A stretch of 64,000 bases of DNA from Henriciella aquimarina (GCF_002088975.1 NZ_NCST01000027.1:1-64000); one strand, 5' to 3'. Counted from the stretch's first letter, positions 28,349-35,925 are shown. Numbers and translations: made by a program. The notes: a model not told the origin generated them from the letters alone.

Positions 28349-28398
28349 GCGCACAAGAGTGCCGGGCTTCCGCCGGGCTCTCAACTTAAAAAGTGTGC

Positions 28399-29013
28399 TC
28401 AATCCTGCATCAGCGCATTGTCGATCTCGTCGGCGCGTTTTTTGGCGGGCCGGTCGCTGATGCGGGCCCAATAGTTCTCAAACGCCTTGCGTTTATCGAG
28501 CGTGCCGAACTGCAGCCCCCAGCCAATCTGCGAGCCGGCATAGACGTCCACCGCACTGAAGGCGTCTCCGGCCAGATAAGGCGTTTCGGAAACGGCCTTT
28601 TCCAGTGTATCCATGACCGCGTCCAGCGAGCCATAGCCCACCATGCCTTGCTGCTCGTCGCTTGGCACGACACCCAGTGACTTGTTCGTCGTCGCCGCTT
28701 CGACCGGCCCTGCGGCAAAAAAGAACCAGCGATAGTAGGCCGCCCTGTCCTCCAGCGCCGGGGCAAGCCCCTTGGCCGGAAAGGCATCGGCCAGATAAGC
28801 GCAGATGGCGGCCGTTTCCGTTATGACGGCCTGGCCATGTTTGAGGGCGGGCACCTTGCCCATCGGATTGATGTCCAGATAGGCGGCCTTCTTCATCGTG
28901 TCGCCATAACCGAGAATTTCGGTCTCGTAGGGCTCACCGATCTCTTCAAGCATCCAGCGGATGATGCGCCCGCGTGACATCGGATTGGTATAGAAAACAA
29001 GGTCTTTGGCCAT
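28399..29013 (-). CDS. Glutathione S-transferase family protein
   Basis: 204 residues. The N-terminal thioredoxin fold has FYTNPMSRGRIIRWMLEEIG with Ser in the catalytic position, MGKVPAL with the cis-Pro, and ETAAICAYLAD, the gamma-glutamyl-binding motif. The C-terminal helical domain ends with SDRPAKKRA. It belongs with beta/theta-like bacterial GSTs. Fifty bp separate it from mltA. The substrate is unknown; this is the second canonical GST in the window. Confidence 0.88.
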   Translation of the reverse strand: MAKDLVFYTNPMSRGRIIRWMLEEIGEPYETEILGYGDTMKKAAYLDINPMGKVPALKHGQAVITETAAICAYLADAFPAKGLAPALEDRAAYYRWFFFAAGPVEAATTNKSLGVVPSDEQQGMVGYGSLDAVMDTLEKAVSETPYLAGDAFSAVDVYAGSQIGWGLQFGTLDKRKAFENYWARISDRPAKKRADEIDNALMQD

Positions 29014-29089
29014 GCTCGTCCCCTCGCCTGCTCATGGTTGAGCCTGCGAGGGTGCGCCGAAAAGCGCGCAAAGTCACTTGAAAAGCGCG

Positions 29090-29695
29090 TCAGGCGACGT
29101 CGACGTCGTCGAGCAGCCAGTTCGGATCATCGGAATTGGTGTCGCGCTTGAACGTCCAGTATTCCTCGGACTTGCGGTGCAGGTCGCCTTCGCCGAGTTC
29201 GGCTTCGAAGAGGACCGTCACACGCGCTATCGACCCCTCCAGGCTGGCATCGTCGATTTCGCTATGGCGGATGCGCAGAAGCTGGGGCGCTTCGGCACCT
29301 GTCTTTTCGCGCTCGGCAATCGCGGCGTCCCAGGCCTCGTAGACATCGGTGTCGAGCCAGGGCTTCAGCGTCTCGCGGTCGCCACGGGCAAAGGCCGAGG
29401 CCAGCATCTCATAGGCCCCCTTCGCGCCTTCCATGAATTCACGCGGATTGAAGGAGGGATCGACCCCGTGAATGGCCTCCAGGCCAGCCGCGGCCGGGCC
29501 CGTAAAGGCCGGGCGCAAGCCCGGTTGCTGGTCGGGGTTACGGGTCTCTGCGGCCGGGCGCTGCGTGTTCACCGGCTCCGAGCGTGTGCGGTTCTCGGGC
29601 GGGCCGGAATCGCTGCCGAGCGTCGTGTACAGGCGCCAGCCGACAAAGACCGCTATCGCTGCGAGAAGCGCGAGTTCAATGATCGACGATGACAT
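29090..29695 (-). CDS. Tim44/TimA-family membrane-anchored adaptor
   Basis: 201 residues. One N-terminal membrane helix (SIIELALLAAIAVFVGWRLY) is followed by a Pro/Arg-rich linker and a Tim44-like domain (about 75-200) with FNPREFMEGAKGAYEMLASAFARGD and a closing EYWTFKRD...NWLLDDV. Bacterial Tim44 homologues sit at the inner membrane; the mitochondrial relative tethers Hsp70 to the import channel, and the bacterial role is poorly defined. It is divergent from secB. Domain call firm, role uncertain. Confidence 0.9.
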   Translation of the reverse strand: MSSSIIELALLAAIAVFVGWRLYTTLGSDSGPPENRTRSEPVNTQRPAAETRNPDQQPGLRPAFTGPAAAGLEAIHGVDPSFNPREFMEGAKGAYEMLASAFARGDRETLKPWLDTDVYEAWDAAIAEREKTGAEAPQLLRIRHSEIDDASLEGSIARVTVLFEAELGEGDLHRKSEEYWTFKRDTNSDDPNWLLDDVDVA

Positions 29696-29816
29696 ACGGT
29701 CTCCGAGAAAATTCTGCCTTCAGTCACACATATAGGGACGTTTTACGCTGTGCCACCCAGTGTTGCGCAAGATGGGGGCACATGATAGGCGCCAAACCCA
29801 GCTTGTAGAGGATTTC

Positions 29817-30365
29817 ATGCCCATGTCCGACACGTCAGACGCCACTCAGCCGCAGCAACAGCCTACCGGGCCCAGCCTGCGCGTTATTAATCAGTATATC
29901 AAGGATCTCTCCTTCGAAAATCCTGGCGCACGTGTAAATGAGCAGCCGAATGTCGATCTGGGCATCGATGTGCAAGCCACCCCGCAGAATGCCAATGAGG
30001 GGGTTTATGAAGTCGTTCTCAAGCTGAATGCCCGCGCTGGCACCAAGGAAACGGCCCTTTTCATTGTCGAGCTGCAATATGCCGGGCTGTTCCAGATCCA
30101 GGGCGCCTCGCAAGCCGATATGGAAGCCATGCTGCTGATCGAATGCCCGCGCCTGCTCTTCCCGTTTGCGCGGCGCATCGTTGCCGATGTCACCCAGGAA
30201 GGCGGCTTCCCGCCGCTGCGCATCGATCCGGTCGACTTCACCGCGCTCTATCGCCAGCAGCGCGAACGCGGCCAGCAGAACCTGCAGCAGACCAGCGCCA
30301 CACAACCGGCCCAGCAGCCTGATTTCAGTGGCGGTGGCTCAGAAGGCGGTCAGGGCCAGGCCTAG
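29817..30365 (+). CDS. secB: Protein-export chaperone SecB
   Basis: 182 residues. The core contains RVINQYIKDLSFENPGA, the long beta sheet and FPFARRIVADVTQEGGFPPLRIDPVDF, typical of SecB tetramers that hold preproteins unfolded and deliver them to SecA. The N and C termini are extended with Gln/Gly-rich sequence (residues 1-20 and after about 160). The start at 29817 follows AGAGGA; the ATG at 29823 is equally possible. It is divergent from the Tim44-like gene and convergent with dnaQ. Confidence 0.96.
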   Translation: MPMSDTSDATQPQQQPTGPSLRVINQYIKDLSFENPGARVNEQPNVDLGIDVQATPQNANEGVYEVVLKLNARAGTKETALFIVELQYAGLFQIQGASQADMEAMLLIECPRLLFPFARRIVADVTQEGGFPPLRIDPVDFTALYRQQRERGQQNLQQTSATQPAQQPDFSGGGSEGGQGQA

Positions 30366-30379
30366 GCCCGGCTTTCGCC

Positions 30380-31084
30380 TCAATCCCGATAATTTGACCA
30401 GATGGCATTGTCGCCAAGCTCGGCAATGAAGGCGGCATGTTGTTCGGCTTCATCGCCGGTAACGAGCGAGGGCAGGGGCTGAGGGCGCTGATGCGCCACC
30501 CGGAAGCGGGCACTGTCGCCATCGTCGAGGCCATCGGAAAAATCGAAGCTGCGGGCGCGGCCGCCGCGCAATTCGAGATACACTTCCGCAAGCAACTGGC
30601 TGTCGAGCAGCGCGCCGTGAAGCGTGCGGGCTTCGGCATTGACGTTGAACCGCTTGCACAGGGCATCGAGCGAGGCTGGCGCGCCGGGGTAGCGCTTCTT
30701 GGCCATTTCCAGCGTATCGACCCATTGCGTCTCGATGGTCTCCACCTTGCCGCAGCGGACCAGTTCAGCGTTCAGGAAGCTCCGGTCGAAGCTCGCATTG
30801 TGGGCGACAATCGGCGAATCCCCGATGAATTCAAGAAGCGCATCCACGATGACCGGGTCTTCGAAATAGGGCTTGTCGACGAGCATATCGTCGGTGATGC
30901 CGGTGATCTCGATCGTCTTGGCCGAGACCGGGCGGCGCGGATTGATGCGCTCATGAAAGGTCAGCCCGGTCGGCACGTGATTGACGAGCTCGACGGCGCC
31001 GACCTCGATGATGCGGTCATCCCCGGCCCAGTCCAGGCCGGTCGTCTCGGTGTCGAAAGCAATTTCACGCAGATGGGTGCTCAT
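30380..31084 (-). CDS. dnaQ: DNA polymerase III epsilon subunit (proofreading exonuclease)
   Basis: 234 residues. DEDDh exonuclease motifs are all present: ExoI FDTETTGL, ExoII IVAHNASFDRSFL, and ExoIII with the His of LHGALLDSQLL. Epsilon edits replication errors in the polymerase III core. I chose ATG 31084, which overlaps the coaE stop by 4 nt and starts the family at MSTHLREIAFD. It closes the ppsR-maf-aroE-coaE-dnaQ operon leading away from the origin. Confidence 0.96.
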   Translation of the reverse strand: MSTHLREIAFDTETTGLDWAGDDRIIEVGAVELVNHVPTGLTFHERINPRRPVSAKTIEITGITDDMLVDKPYFEDPVIVDALLEFIGDSPIVAHNASFDRSFLNAELVRCGKVETIETQWVDTLEMAKKRYPGAPASLDALCKRFNVNAEARTLHGALLDSQLLAEVYLELRGGRARSFDFSDGLDDGDSARFRVAHQRPQPLPSLVTGDEAEQHAAFIAELGDNAIWSNYRD

Positions 31085-31686
31085 CGCTCGGCCTCTTCCA
31101 TGCGGGTCAGCAGATCTATGATCGCGTTTACATGCGTTCGCGTAAAATCGAAACCGAAGGCTGTAGAGATGACGAAGTCGGCCCGGGCGCGCTTGTCCGC
31201 ATCGGGCATCTGTTTGGCCAGGATGCGCTCGAAATCCTCTTCCGACATTTCCTCGCGCATCATGACGCGTGCGCGCTGGACCCGGGCCGGGGCCGTCACG
31301 ACAGCCGTATAATCGCAACGCGCGTCGCCGCCGGTCTCATACAGCAGCGGAATATCCAGCACGGCAAGTTTTGCGCCGCCATGGATCGCATCCCGGCGGA
31401 ACTGGGACTGGGTCTCGCCGACCAGCGGATGCACGATCGCTTCAAGATCCTTCAGCGCGTCCGGATCTTCCAGAACGATGTCGCGCAGCTTCTGGCGGCT
31501 GACGGCGCCGTCGACAACCACGCTCGGGAAGCGCTCGCCCAAGGGTTCGACGGCAAGACCGCCCCTGGCGTAAATGGAGTGAACAGCGGCATCGGCATCG
31601 TAAACGGGAATGTCAGCCTCGGCGAACATGGCCGCCGTGGCGCTCTTGCCCATGCCGATGGAGCCGGTCAGTCCGAGAATGATCAT
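31081..31686 (-). CDS. coaE: Dephospho-CoA kinase
   Basis: 201 residues. P-loop GLTGSIGMGKSA at the N terminus, DADAAVH, the substrate-binding region IVHPLVGETQ and the lid Arg cluster RVQRARVM identify CoaE, which phosphorylates dephospho-CoA at the 3' hydroxyl in the last step of CoA synthesis. It overlaps aroE and dnaQ by 4 nt each. Confidence 0.95.
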   Translation of the reverse strand: MIILGLTGSIGMGKSATAAMFAEADIPVYDADAAVHSIYARGGLAVEPLGERFPSVVVDGAVSRQKLRDIVLEDPDALKDLEAIVHPLVGETQSQFRRDAIHGGAKLAVLDIPLLYETGGDARCDYTAVVTAPARVQRARVMMREEMSEEDFERILAKQMPDADKRARADFVISTAFGFDFTRTHVNAIIDLLTRMEEAER

Positions 31687-32507
31687 CCGTGCAGTTTCAG
31701 GGTTTCGCGACAGGCTTCAAGGGCCAGTTCAATGTCCGGCAACTCCCCGCCGAACCAGATGCGGAAACTTTCCGCGGCCTGACAGACCAGCATGGGAAGG
31801 CCATCTGCAGCCTCCCAGCCAGCCTCGCGGGCATGCTCGAGCTGGGCCCGAGCCGGGGCGCCATAGCTCATATCGAAGAATGTGCGGCCTTTTCCGGGCG
31901 GTAGCTCAAAGTGATAGCCGGTGTGCCCGGCGCTCGTCGTATTGATCATCAGGTCGGCTTTTTCCGCATGCAGAGCAAGGTCATCCAGCGGGCCGAACCG
32001 GTGCTGCTGCGCACAGCAATCGGCAATCACGGCGCCGGCCTTGTCGGGTGTGCGGTTCAGGACGACAAGATCGGCGCCGGCCTTGTCGAGCGCATAAAGC
32101 GCGGCCCGCGCGGCACCCCCGGCGCCAAGCACGAGGACCTTCTTGCCGGAGACACTCTGTATGCCGACCCTTGCGAGCGCCGCCATAAGGCCCGGCGCAT
32201 CGGTATTGTCGGCCCGCCAGCCGCCATCTTTCAGACGGCTCAGCGTGTTGGCCGCGCCAATGGCTTTCACCGCATCCGACATCTCGGCAACGCTTTTCAG
32301 CACGGCCTGTTTGTGGGGCAGGGTGACGTTCAGTCCACGGAATTTCTTACGTGCGAAATCCTCAAGCGCGGCAGCTGTTTCTCCGGCGGGGACACGAATG
32401 GACTCGTAGGAGGCTTTCAGCCCCATCGTATCGATCCAGGTCATATGGATCTGTGGAGACAGGGAATGGCCGACAGGATCGCCGATAACCGCCAGTCTTT
32501 CAGTCAT
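31683..32507 (-). CDS. aroE: Shikimate dehydrogenase
   Basis: 274 residues. GHSLSPQIHMTWI binds shikimate, NVTLPHKQAV carries the catalytic Lys with the Asp of NTDAPG, and VLGAGGAARAALYAL is the NADP-binding loop followed by LNRTPDKA. It reduces 3-dehydroshikimate in aromatic amino acid synthesis. It overlaps maf and coaE by 4 nt. All key residues are intact. Confidence 0.96.
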   Translation of the reverse strand: MTERLAVIGDPVGHSLSPQIHMTWIDTMGLKASYESIRVPAGETAAALEDFARKKFRGLNVTLPHKQAVLKSVAEMSDAVKAIGAANTLSRLKDGGWRADNTDAPGLMAALARVGIQSVSGKKVLVLGAGGAARAALYALDKAGADLVVLNRTPDKAGAVIADCCAQQHRFGPLDDLALHAEKADLMINTTSAGHTGYHFELPPGKGRTFFDMSYGAPARAQLEHAREAGWEAADGLPMLVCQAAESFRIWFGGELPDIELALEACRETLKLHG

Positions 32508-33100
32508 GATGACAACACTCCGCGTACACGCAGATAATCCAGAAGCGGCAACAAGGGTAGACCGAGAATGGAGAAATAATCTCCTTCGATCCGGCTAAAG
32601 AGCTGGGCGCCGAGGCCTTCCAGCTGATAGGCGCCAACCGTTTTCAGCACGCCAGGGCCGGCTGCTTCCAGATAGGTTTCGATAAACGGTTCGCTCAGAG
32701 GACGAACGGTCAGCTTCGGTGTGGAGAGATGGCGCCACACAGGTTCGCCGCCTTCTGCAATGACGATTGCAGTTTCAAGCCTGTGTGTCTTGCCCGAGAA
32801 GCGGCGCAGGTGGCTAGCCGCCTCGGCCATGTTTGCGGGCTTGTCCATTGCCTCGCCCTCGAGGTTGAGCATCTGGTCTCCACCGATGACCAGCCCATCG
32901 CGGGCGCGCGACACCTTGATCGCTTTCAGTTCGGCGAGCTGCATGGCCTGGTCGGAAACGCGCATGCCACTGGCCCTGTATGAGGCCTTGGCGGCCTCTT
33001 CATCGACATTCGGCTTTACCGCGACTGCCTCCACGCCCGCACCGGCCAGCAGGGTGCGGCGGCTTTCACTGCCGGAAGCGAGAACGACCTCAAGACTCAT
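32504..33100 (-). CDS. maf: Maf-family nucleotide pyrophosphatase
   Basis: 198 residues. ASGSESRRTLL opens the Maf fold; KAIKVSRARDGLVIGGDQML carries the catalytic Asp, and GAYQLEGLGAQLFSRIEGDYFSILGLPL is the diagnostic C-terminal stretch. Maf proteins hydrolyse modified or canonical nucleoside triphosphates (house-cleaning) and have been linked to septation control. It overlaps ppsR and aroE by 4 nt. Confidence 0.95.
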   Translation of the reverse strand: MSLEVVLASGSESRRTLLAGAGVEAVAVKPNVDEEAAKASYRASGMRVSDQAMQLAELKAIKVSRARDGLVIGGDQMLNLEGEAMDKPANMAEAASHLRRFSGKTHRLETAIVIAEGGEPVWRHLSTPKLTVRPLSEPFIETYLEAAGPGVLKTVGAYQLEGLGAQLFSRIEGDYFSILGLPLLPLLDYLRVRGVLSS

Positions 33101-33930
33101 CCATAGCCTCGTCTTTCATTGAGCTTGTTCAGAATTGCCGCGGCCGTTTCTTCCACACTGCGCCGGGAGACATCAATCATCGGCCACTTCTTGCGCTGGA
33201 ATAGCCGGCTGGCCTGTGTGACTTCAGCGCGAACCGATTCCTCATCGGTGTAGTCAGTGGTCGAGGTTTCATTCAGAGCGATGAGGCGCTGACTCCGGAT
33301 CTGCACAAGCCGGTCGACCCCAATCTTGAGCCCGATCACGAGTGGCCCATTTGTGCCGTCGAGCTCATCGAGAACAGGCGGGGGCGGCACGCCCGGCACA
33401 AGCGGGATGTTGCCAGCCTTTACGCCCCGGTTCGCGAGATACACACAGGTCGGTGTTTTCGAGGTCCGGCTGACGCCGACCAGGACGACATCGGCGTGCA
33501 CCAGGCCCTGTAAGTTCTGCCCGTCATCATGGGCCAGGGCAAAGTTGATTGCCTCGATCCGCTCGAAATATTCCTGATTCAGGGCATGCTGTCCGGCCAC
33601 CCGGTCTGTTGCCGCAACACCGAGATGCCGGCTGAGCAGGTGGATGGAGGCATCGAGGACCGCCAGGACCGGGATCTGGTGCGTGCGACAGAACTGCTCG
33701 AGTTTCATGCGCAGCGTTTCATCGGAAATGGTGAACCACACCACGCCAGGGGCCGCTTCGATGTCGCGCATCACCCGCTCGAGCTGGCGTTCGGAACGGA
33801 CCAGATAGTAATTGTGTTCAAGCGGAATGACATTTTCGAACTGCGCCGCGGCCGCCCGCATCACAGCATTGAGTGTCTCGCCCGTGGAATCGGAGACGAG
33901 ATGGACATTGAAGTATATGCTTGGGCGCAT
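33097..33930 (-). CDS. ppsR: Pyruvate,water dikinase regulatory protein (RP001/DUF299 type)
   Basis: 277 residues from ATG 33930; the frame continues to 34032 into the origin region but the family begins MRPSIYFNVHLVSDSTGET. The P-loop-like GVSRTSKTPTCVYLA is the active-site motif of these bifunctional ADP-dependent kinase/Pi-dependent phosphorylases, which switch PEP synthase or pyruvate phosphate dikinase off and on. It is the first gene of the leftward origin-flanking operon, the alphaproteobacterial equivalent of RP001. It overlaps maf by 4 nt. Confidence 0.95.
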   Translation of the reverse strand: MRPSIYFNVHLVSDSTGETLNAVMRAAAAQFENVIPLEHNYYLVRSERQLERVMRDIEAAPGVVWFTISDETLRMKLEQFCRTHQIPVLAVLDASIHLLSRHLGVAATDRVAGQHALNQEYFERIEAINFALAHDDGQNLQGLVHADVVLVGVSRTSKTPTCVYLANRGVKAGNIPLVPGVPPPPVLDELDGTNGPLVIGLKIGVDRLVQIRSQRLIALNETSTTDYTDEESVRAEVTQASRLFQRKKWPMIDVSRRSVEETAAAILNKLNERRGYG

Positions 33931-34055
33931 CTTTCCCCCGGCCGGTTCGTGGTCGCTGGAAAGTGCAGCGTCCCGCAGGAATCGACAACCCCTGTGGACA
34001 GGCTGTGGGCGGACAATTTTACCCACATCCATTCACCCGAAATCCACATGTGGTC

Positions 34056-34075
34056 GAATCCAACAGGCTGGATTC
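34056..34075. repeat. Perfect 7-bp inverted repeat in origin region
   Basis: GAATCCA-N6-TGGATTC. Each arm contains a GANTC methylation site (GAATC, GATTC), so a dimeric binding protein here would be methylation-exposed. It lies between a DnaA-like box and the second inverted repeat. Confidence 0.6.
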
Positions 34076-34080
34076 CTCAC

Positions 34081-34101
34081 CTGTTCCGAAACCCGGAACA
34101 G
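34081..34101. repeat. Perfect 8-bp inverted repeat in origin region
   Basis: CTGTTCCG-N5-CGGAACAG, 5 bp after the preceding inverted repeat and 9 bp before the first CtrA-type site. It could be a hairpin or a protein-binding palindrome; no T-tract follows, so it is not an evident terminator. Confidence 0.6.
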
Positions 34102-34110
34102 CCTAAATGG

Positions 34111-34125
34111 TTAATGCTAAATTAA
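34111..34125. promoter_or_regulatory. CtrA-type binding site 1
   Basis: TTAA-TGCTAAA-TTAA, an exact match to the TTAA-N7-TTAA consensus for the cell-cycle regulator CtrA. In Caulobacter, CtrA bound at the origin represses replication initiation and can also control hemE transcription. Confidence 0.75.
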
Positions 34126-34141
34126 CGGCGAATCCAAAGGG

Positions 34142-34156
34142 TTAAATAAGGATTAA
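34142..34156. promoter_or_regulatory. CtrA-type binding site 2
   Basis: TTAA-ATAAGGA-TTAA, a second exact consensus match, 16 bp after site 1 (31 bp centre to centre, about three helical turns), so both would face the same side of the helix. A GANTC site (34157-34161) directly abuts it. Confidence 0.75.
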
Positions 34157-34284
34157 GATTCACCGCTGTGTTGGACTCCCTGTGGATTTCATGGTGACAA
34201 GTGCGGCTGAGACGGTTTGTCCACGATATCCAGCGCTTAGTAATGATAAGAGCGCACTCATTGAATGATTTTGAAGAGGCCCGA

Positions 34285-35328
34285 ATGGCAGACGCCACGC
34301 GAAAACCGCTTTTGACTGTTCTGAATGGAGAGCGGTGTGACCCTGTTCCCATCTGGATGATGAGACAGGCAGGCCGACACCTGCCCGAATATATGGAGCT
34401 TCGCTCCAGGGCGAAGGATTTCCTCGATTTCTGTTACACCCCCTCTCTCGCGACCGAAGCGACGCTTCAGCCGATCCAGCGCTATGACATGGATGGGGCG
34501 ATACTTTTCGCAGACATTCTGCTCGTACTGGATGCACTGGGACAGGGTGTGCGGTTCGAGAAAGGCGTTGGGCCGATCGTCGAACCGATCGAGCCGGGTC
34601 AGCGGTTGAACAAGGTGCCGGTTCAGAAAGCGGTCGAGCGGATGTCGCCGGTCTTCGAGACCGTTTCGCGGGTCAAGGGCAAGCTTGATGAGAGCAAGAC
34701 CCTGATCGGCTTTGCCGGTGCGCCCTGGACGGTTGGGCTTTATGCCATTGAGGGCCGGGGCGGCACCGACAAGAAGACAGCGCGCCTGTGGGCGCATCAG
34801 GATCCGGCGGGTCTGGACCTTGTCCTGGATGACCTGGTCGAGGTTACGGCGCATTACATGGCCGGCCAGGTCGAGGCAGGGGCTGAAGCGCTGATGATGT
34901 TCGAGTCGTGGGCTGAAGGTCTGCCCGACGATGTGTTCGAACAGATCGTGATGGGCCCGAACCGGAAGCTGGTCATGCGGTTGAGGGAACTTGGCGTCGA
35001 TGTGCCGATCATCGGTTTTCCGCGCGGGGCGGGCAGTCTGCTTCCGGTTTATGCCGAAGTGACCGGGGTAAATGCGGTTGGCCTGGACACCGCGGCGCAT
35101 CCGCCTTTCATCAATCGCGAGCTGCCGCAGGATTTTCCGGTTCAGGGTCACCTCGATCCGCTCCTTCTGCTCGCGGGTGGTGAACGCATGGAGCGCCGGG
35201 TTCTGGACCTGATCGAGGCCTATCAGGACCGGCCGCATATCTTCAATCTGGGGCACGGCGTCCTGCCGGAGACCCCGATCAAACATGTTGAGCGCGTGGT
35301 GGAACTTGTTCGCACGCGCGCCAGCTAA
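34285..35328 (+). CDS. hemE: Uroporphyrinogen decarboxylase
   Basis: 347 residues. PVPIWMMRQAGRHLPEYMELR is the N-terminal signature with substrate-anchoring Arg residues; DGAILFADILLVLDALG carries the catalytic Asp, and GFPRGAGSLLPVY the second signature. HemE decarboxylates four acetate side chains of uroporphyrinogen III in heme synthesis. The start at 34285 follows GAAGAGG by 6 nt; the frame is open back to 34201 but that part lies in the origin region. hemJ follows in 30 bp. Confidence 0.96.
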   Translation: MADATRKPLLTVLNGERCDPVPIWMMRQAGRHLPEYMELRSRAKDFLDFCYTPSLATEATLQPIQRYDMDGAILFADILLVLDALGQGVRFEKGVGPIVEPIEPGQRLNKVPVQKAVERMSPVFETVSRVKGKLDESKTLIGFAGAPWTVGLYAIEGRGGTDKKTARLWAHQDPAGLDLVLDDLVEVTAHYMAGQVEAGAEALMMFESWAEGLPDDVFEQIVMGPNRKLVMRLRELGVDVPIIGFPRGAGSLLPVYAEVTGVNAVGLDTAAHPPFINRELPQDFPVQGHLDPLLLLAGGERMERRVLDLIEAYQDRPHIFNLGHGVLPETPIKHVERVVELVRTRAS

Positions 35329-35358
35329 CCCTCTGTATACAGACTAAAGGTGCAAGTC

Positions 35359-35781
35359 ATGTATCTCTGGATCAAGGCGTTCCACGTCATCTTCGTTGTT
35401 GCCTTCATGGCCGGTATGCTCATCCAGCCGCGCTACAAGCTGCACCAGCAGACATCGACGCCCGGCGAACCGCTTTTCGAGGCCATGAAGAGCGCGTCGA
35501 ACAAGCTCAGGCATATCATCCTGACCCCGTCCATCATTCTGGTCTGGGTATTGGGGATCGCCATGGTCGTGATCAATCCGGCCCTGATGGAACAGGGCTG
35601 GTTTCACGTGAAACTCCTGCTGGTCCTGATCCTTACAGGCCTGCATGGCTATTTCGTTTCAGTGGGCAAGAAGATCGACCGTGGGGAAACCGTTCCATCG
35701 AAGCGATTGAAACTGATGAATGAAGTCCCATTTATCCTTTTCATCATCGTCGCCATCATGGCCGTGGTGAAACCCTTCTAG
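35359..35781 (+). CDS. hemJ: Protoporphyrinogen IX oxidase HemJ (UPF0093/CopD-like)
   Basis: 140 residues with four membrane helices. LWIKAFHVIFVVAFMAGML contains the conserved His of HemJ, followed by Arg in QPRYKLH and NKLRHIILTPSIILVWVLG. HemJ oxidises protoporphyrinogen IX in organisms lacking HemG/HemY. ATG 35359 has AAAGG 8 nt upstream; a GTG at 35350 is less well placed. Pairing with hemE supports the role. A parS-like palindrome (35601-35614) is embedded, encoding FHVK. Confidence 0.93.
   Translation: MYLWIKAFHVIFVVAFMAGMLIQPRYKLHQQTSTPGEPLFEAMKSASNKLRHIILTPSIILVWVLGIAMVVINPALMEQGWFHVKLLLVLILTGLHGYFVSVGKKIDRGETVPSKRLKLMNEVPFILFIIVAIMAVVKPF
35601..35614. other. parS-like site 1 (in hemJ)
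   Basis: Perfect 14-bp palindrome GTTTCACGTGAAAC, the core of the ParB-binding parS consensus TGTTTCACGTGAAACA; the outer bases are G and T rather than T and A. About 1.4 kb from the origin candidate. Confidence 0.75.
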
Positions 35782-35795
35782 TCTGAAGGCCGGGC

Positions 35796-35824
35796 TTGAC
35801 GAGTGATCTCCACAAGATCATAAG
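35796..35824 (+). promoter_or_regulatory. Candidate housekeeping promoter for rho
   Basis: TTGACG, 17 bp, CATAAG, about 100 bp upstream of the rho start. The -35 is strong; the -10 is a moderate match. Confidence 0.45.
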
Positions 35825-35839
35825 CGAGCCTGAGGCAAA

Positions 35840-35858
35840 GCGGTCCGTCCTGGACCGC
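35840..35858 (+). promoter_or_regulatory. Hairpin in the rho leader
   Basis: A perfect 7-bp stem GCGGTCC/GGACCGC with a 5-nt loop in the presumed rho 5' leader, 67 bp before the start codon. No T-tract follows. Rho synthesis is commonly autoregulated by attenuation in its leader, so a role there is possible but unproven. Confidence 0.4.
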
Positions 35859-35925
35859 ATACAACATCCATTTAGAATGAAATTCGTTGCTCCCTGAATG
35901 GAGCAGCAGTTCATCCAGAGTTCCC

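Larger units (their letters stand above)
33931..34284. other. Candidate chromosome replication origin (Cori-like, ppsR-hemE gap)
   Basis: 354 bp between divergent ppsR and hemE. Seen directly: two perfect TTAA-N7-TTAA sites; six GANTC methylation sites (33979, 34056, 34071, 34130, 34157, 34174); DnaA-box-like 9-mers AAATCCACA at 34040-34048 and on the minus strand at 34181-34189, TTACCCACA at 34019-34027, CTGTCCACA on minus at 33993-34001, TTGTCCACG at 34217-34225; two perfect inverted repeats; and an AT-rich stretch about 34103-34165. In Caulobacter crescentus the origin lies between hemE and the RP001-type gene and is controlled by CtrA, DnaA and CcrM. Gene orientation also reverses here. 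Origin function is inferred. Confidence 0.8.

Noticed and set aside
29511-29526. GC-rich palindrome in the Tim44-like gene
   Set aside because: Lies in a Pro/Gly-rich linker and shares neither spacer nor paired hairpin with the 1.5-2.0 kb repeats.
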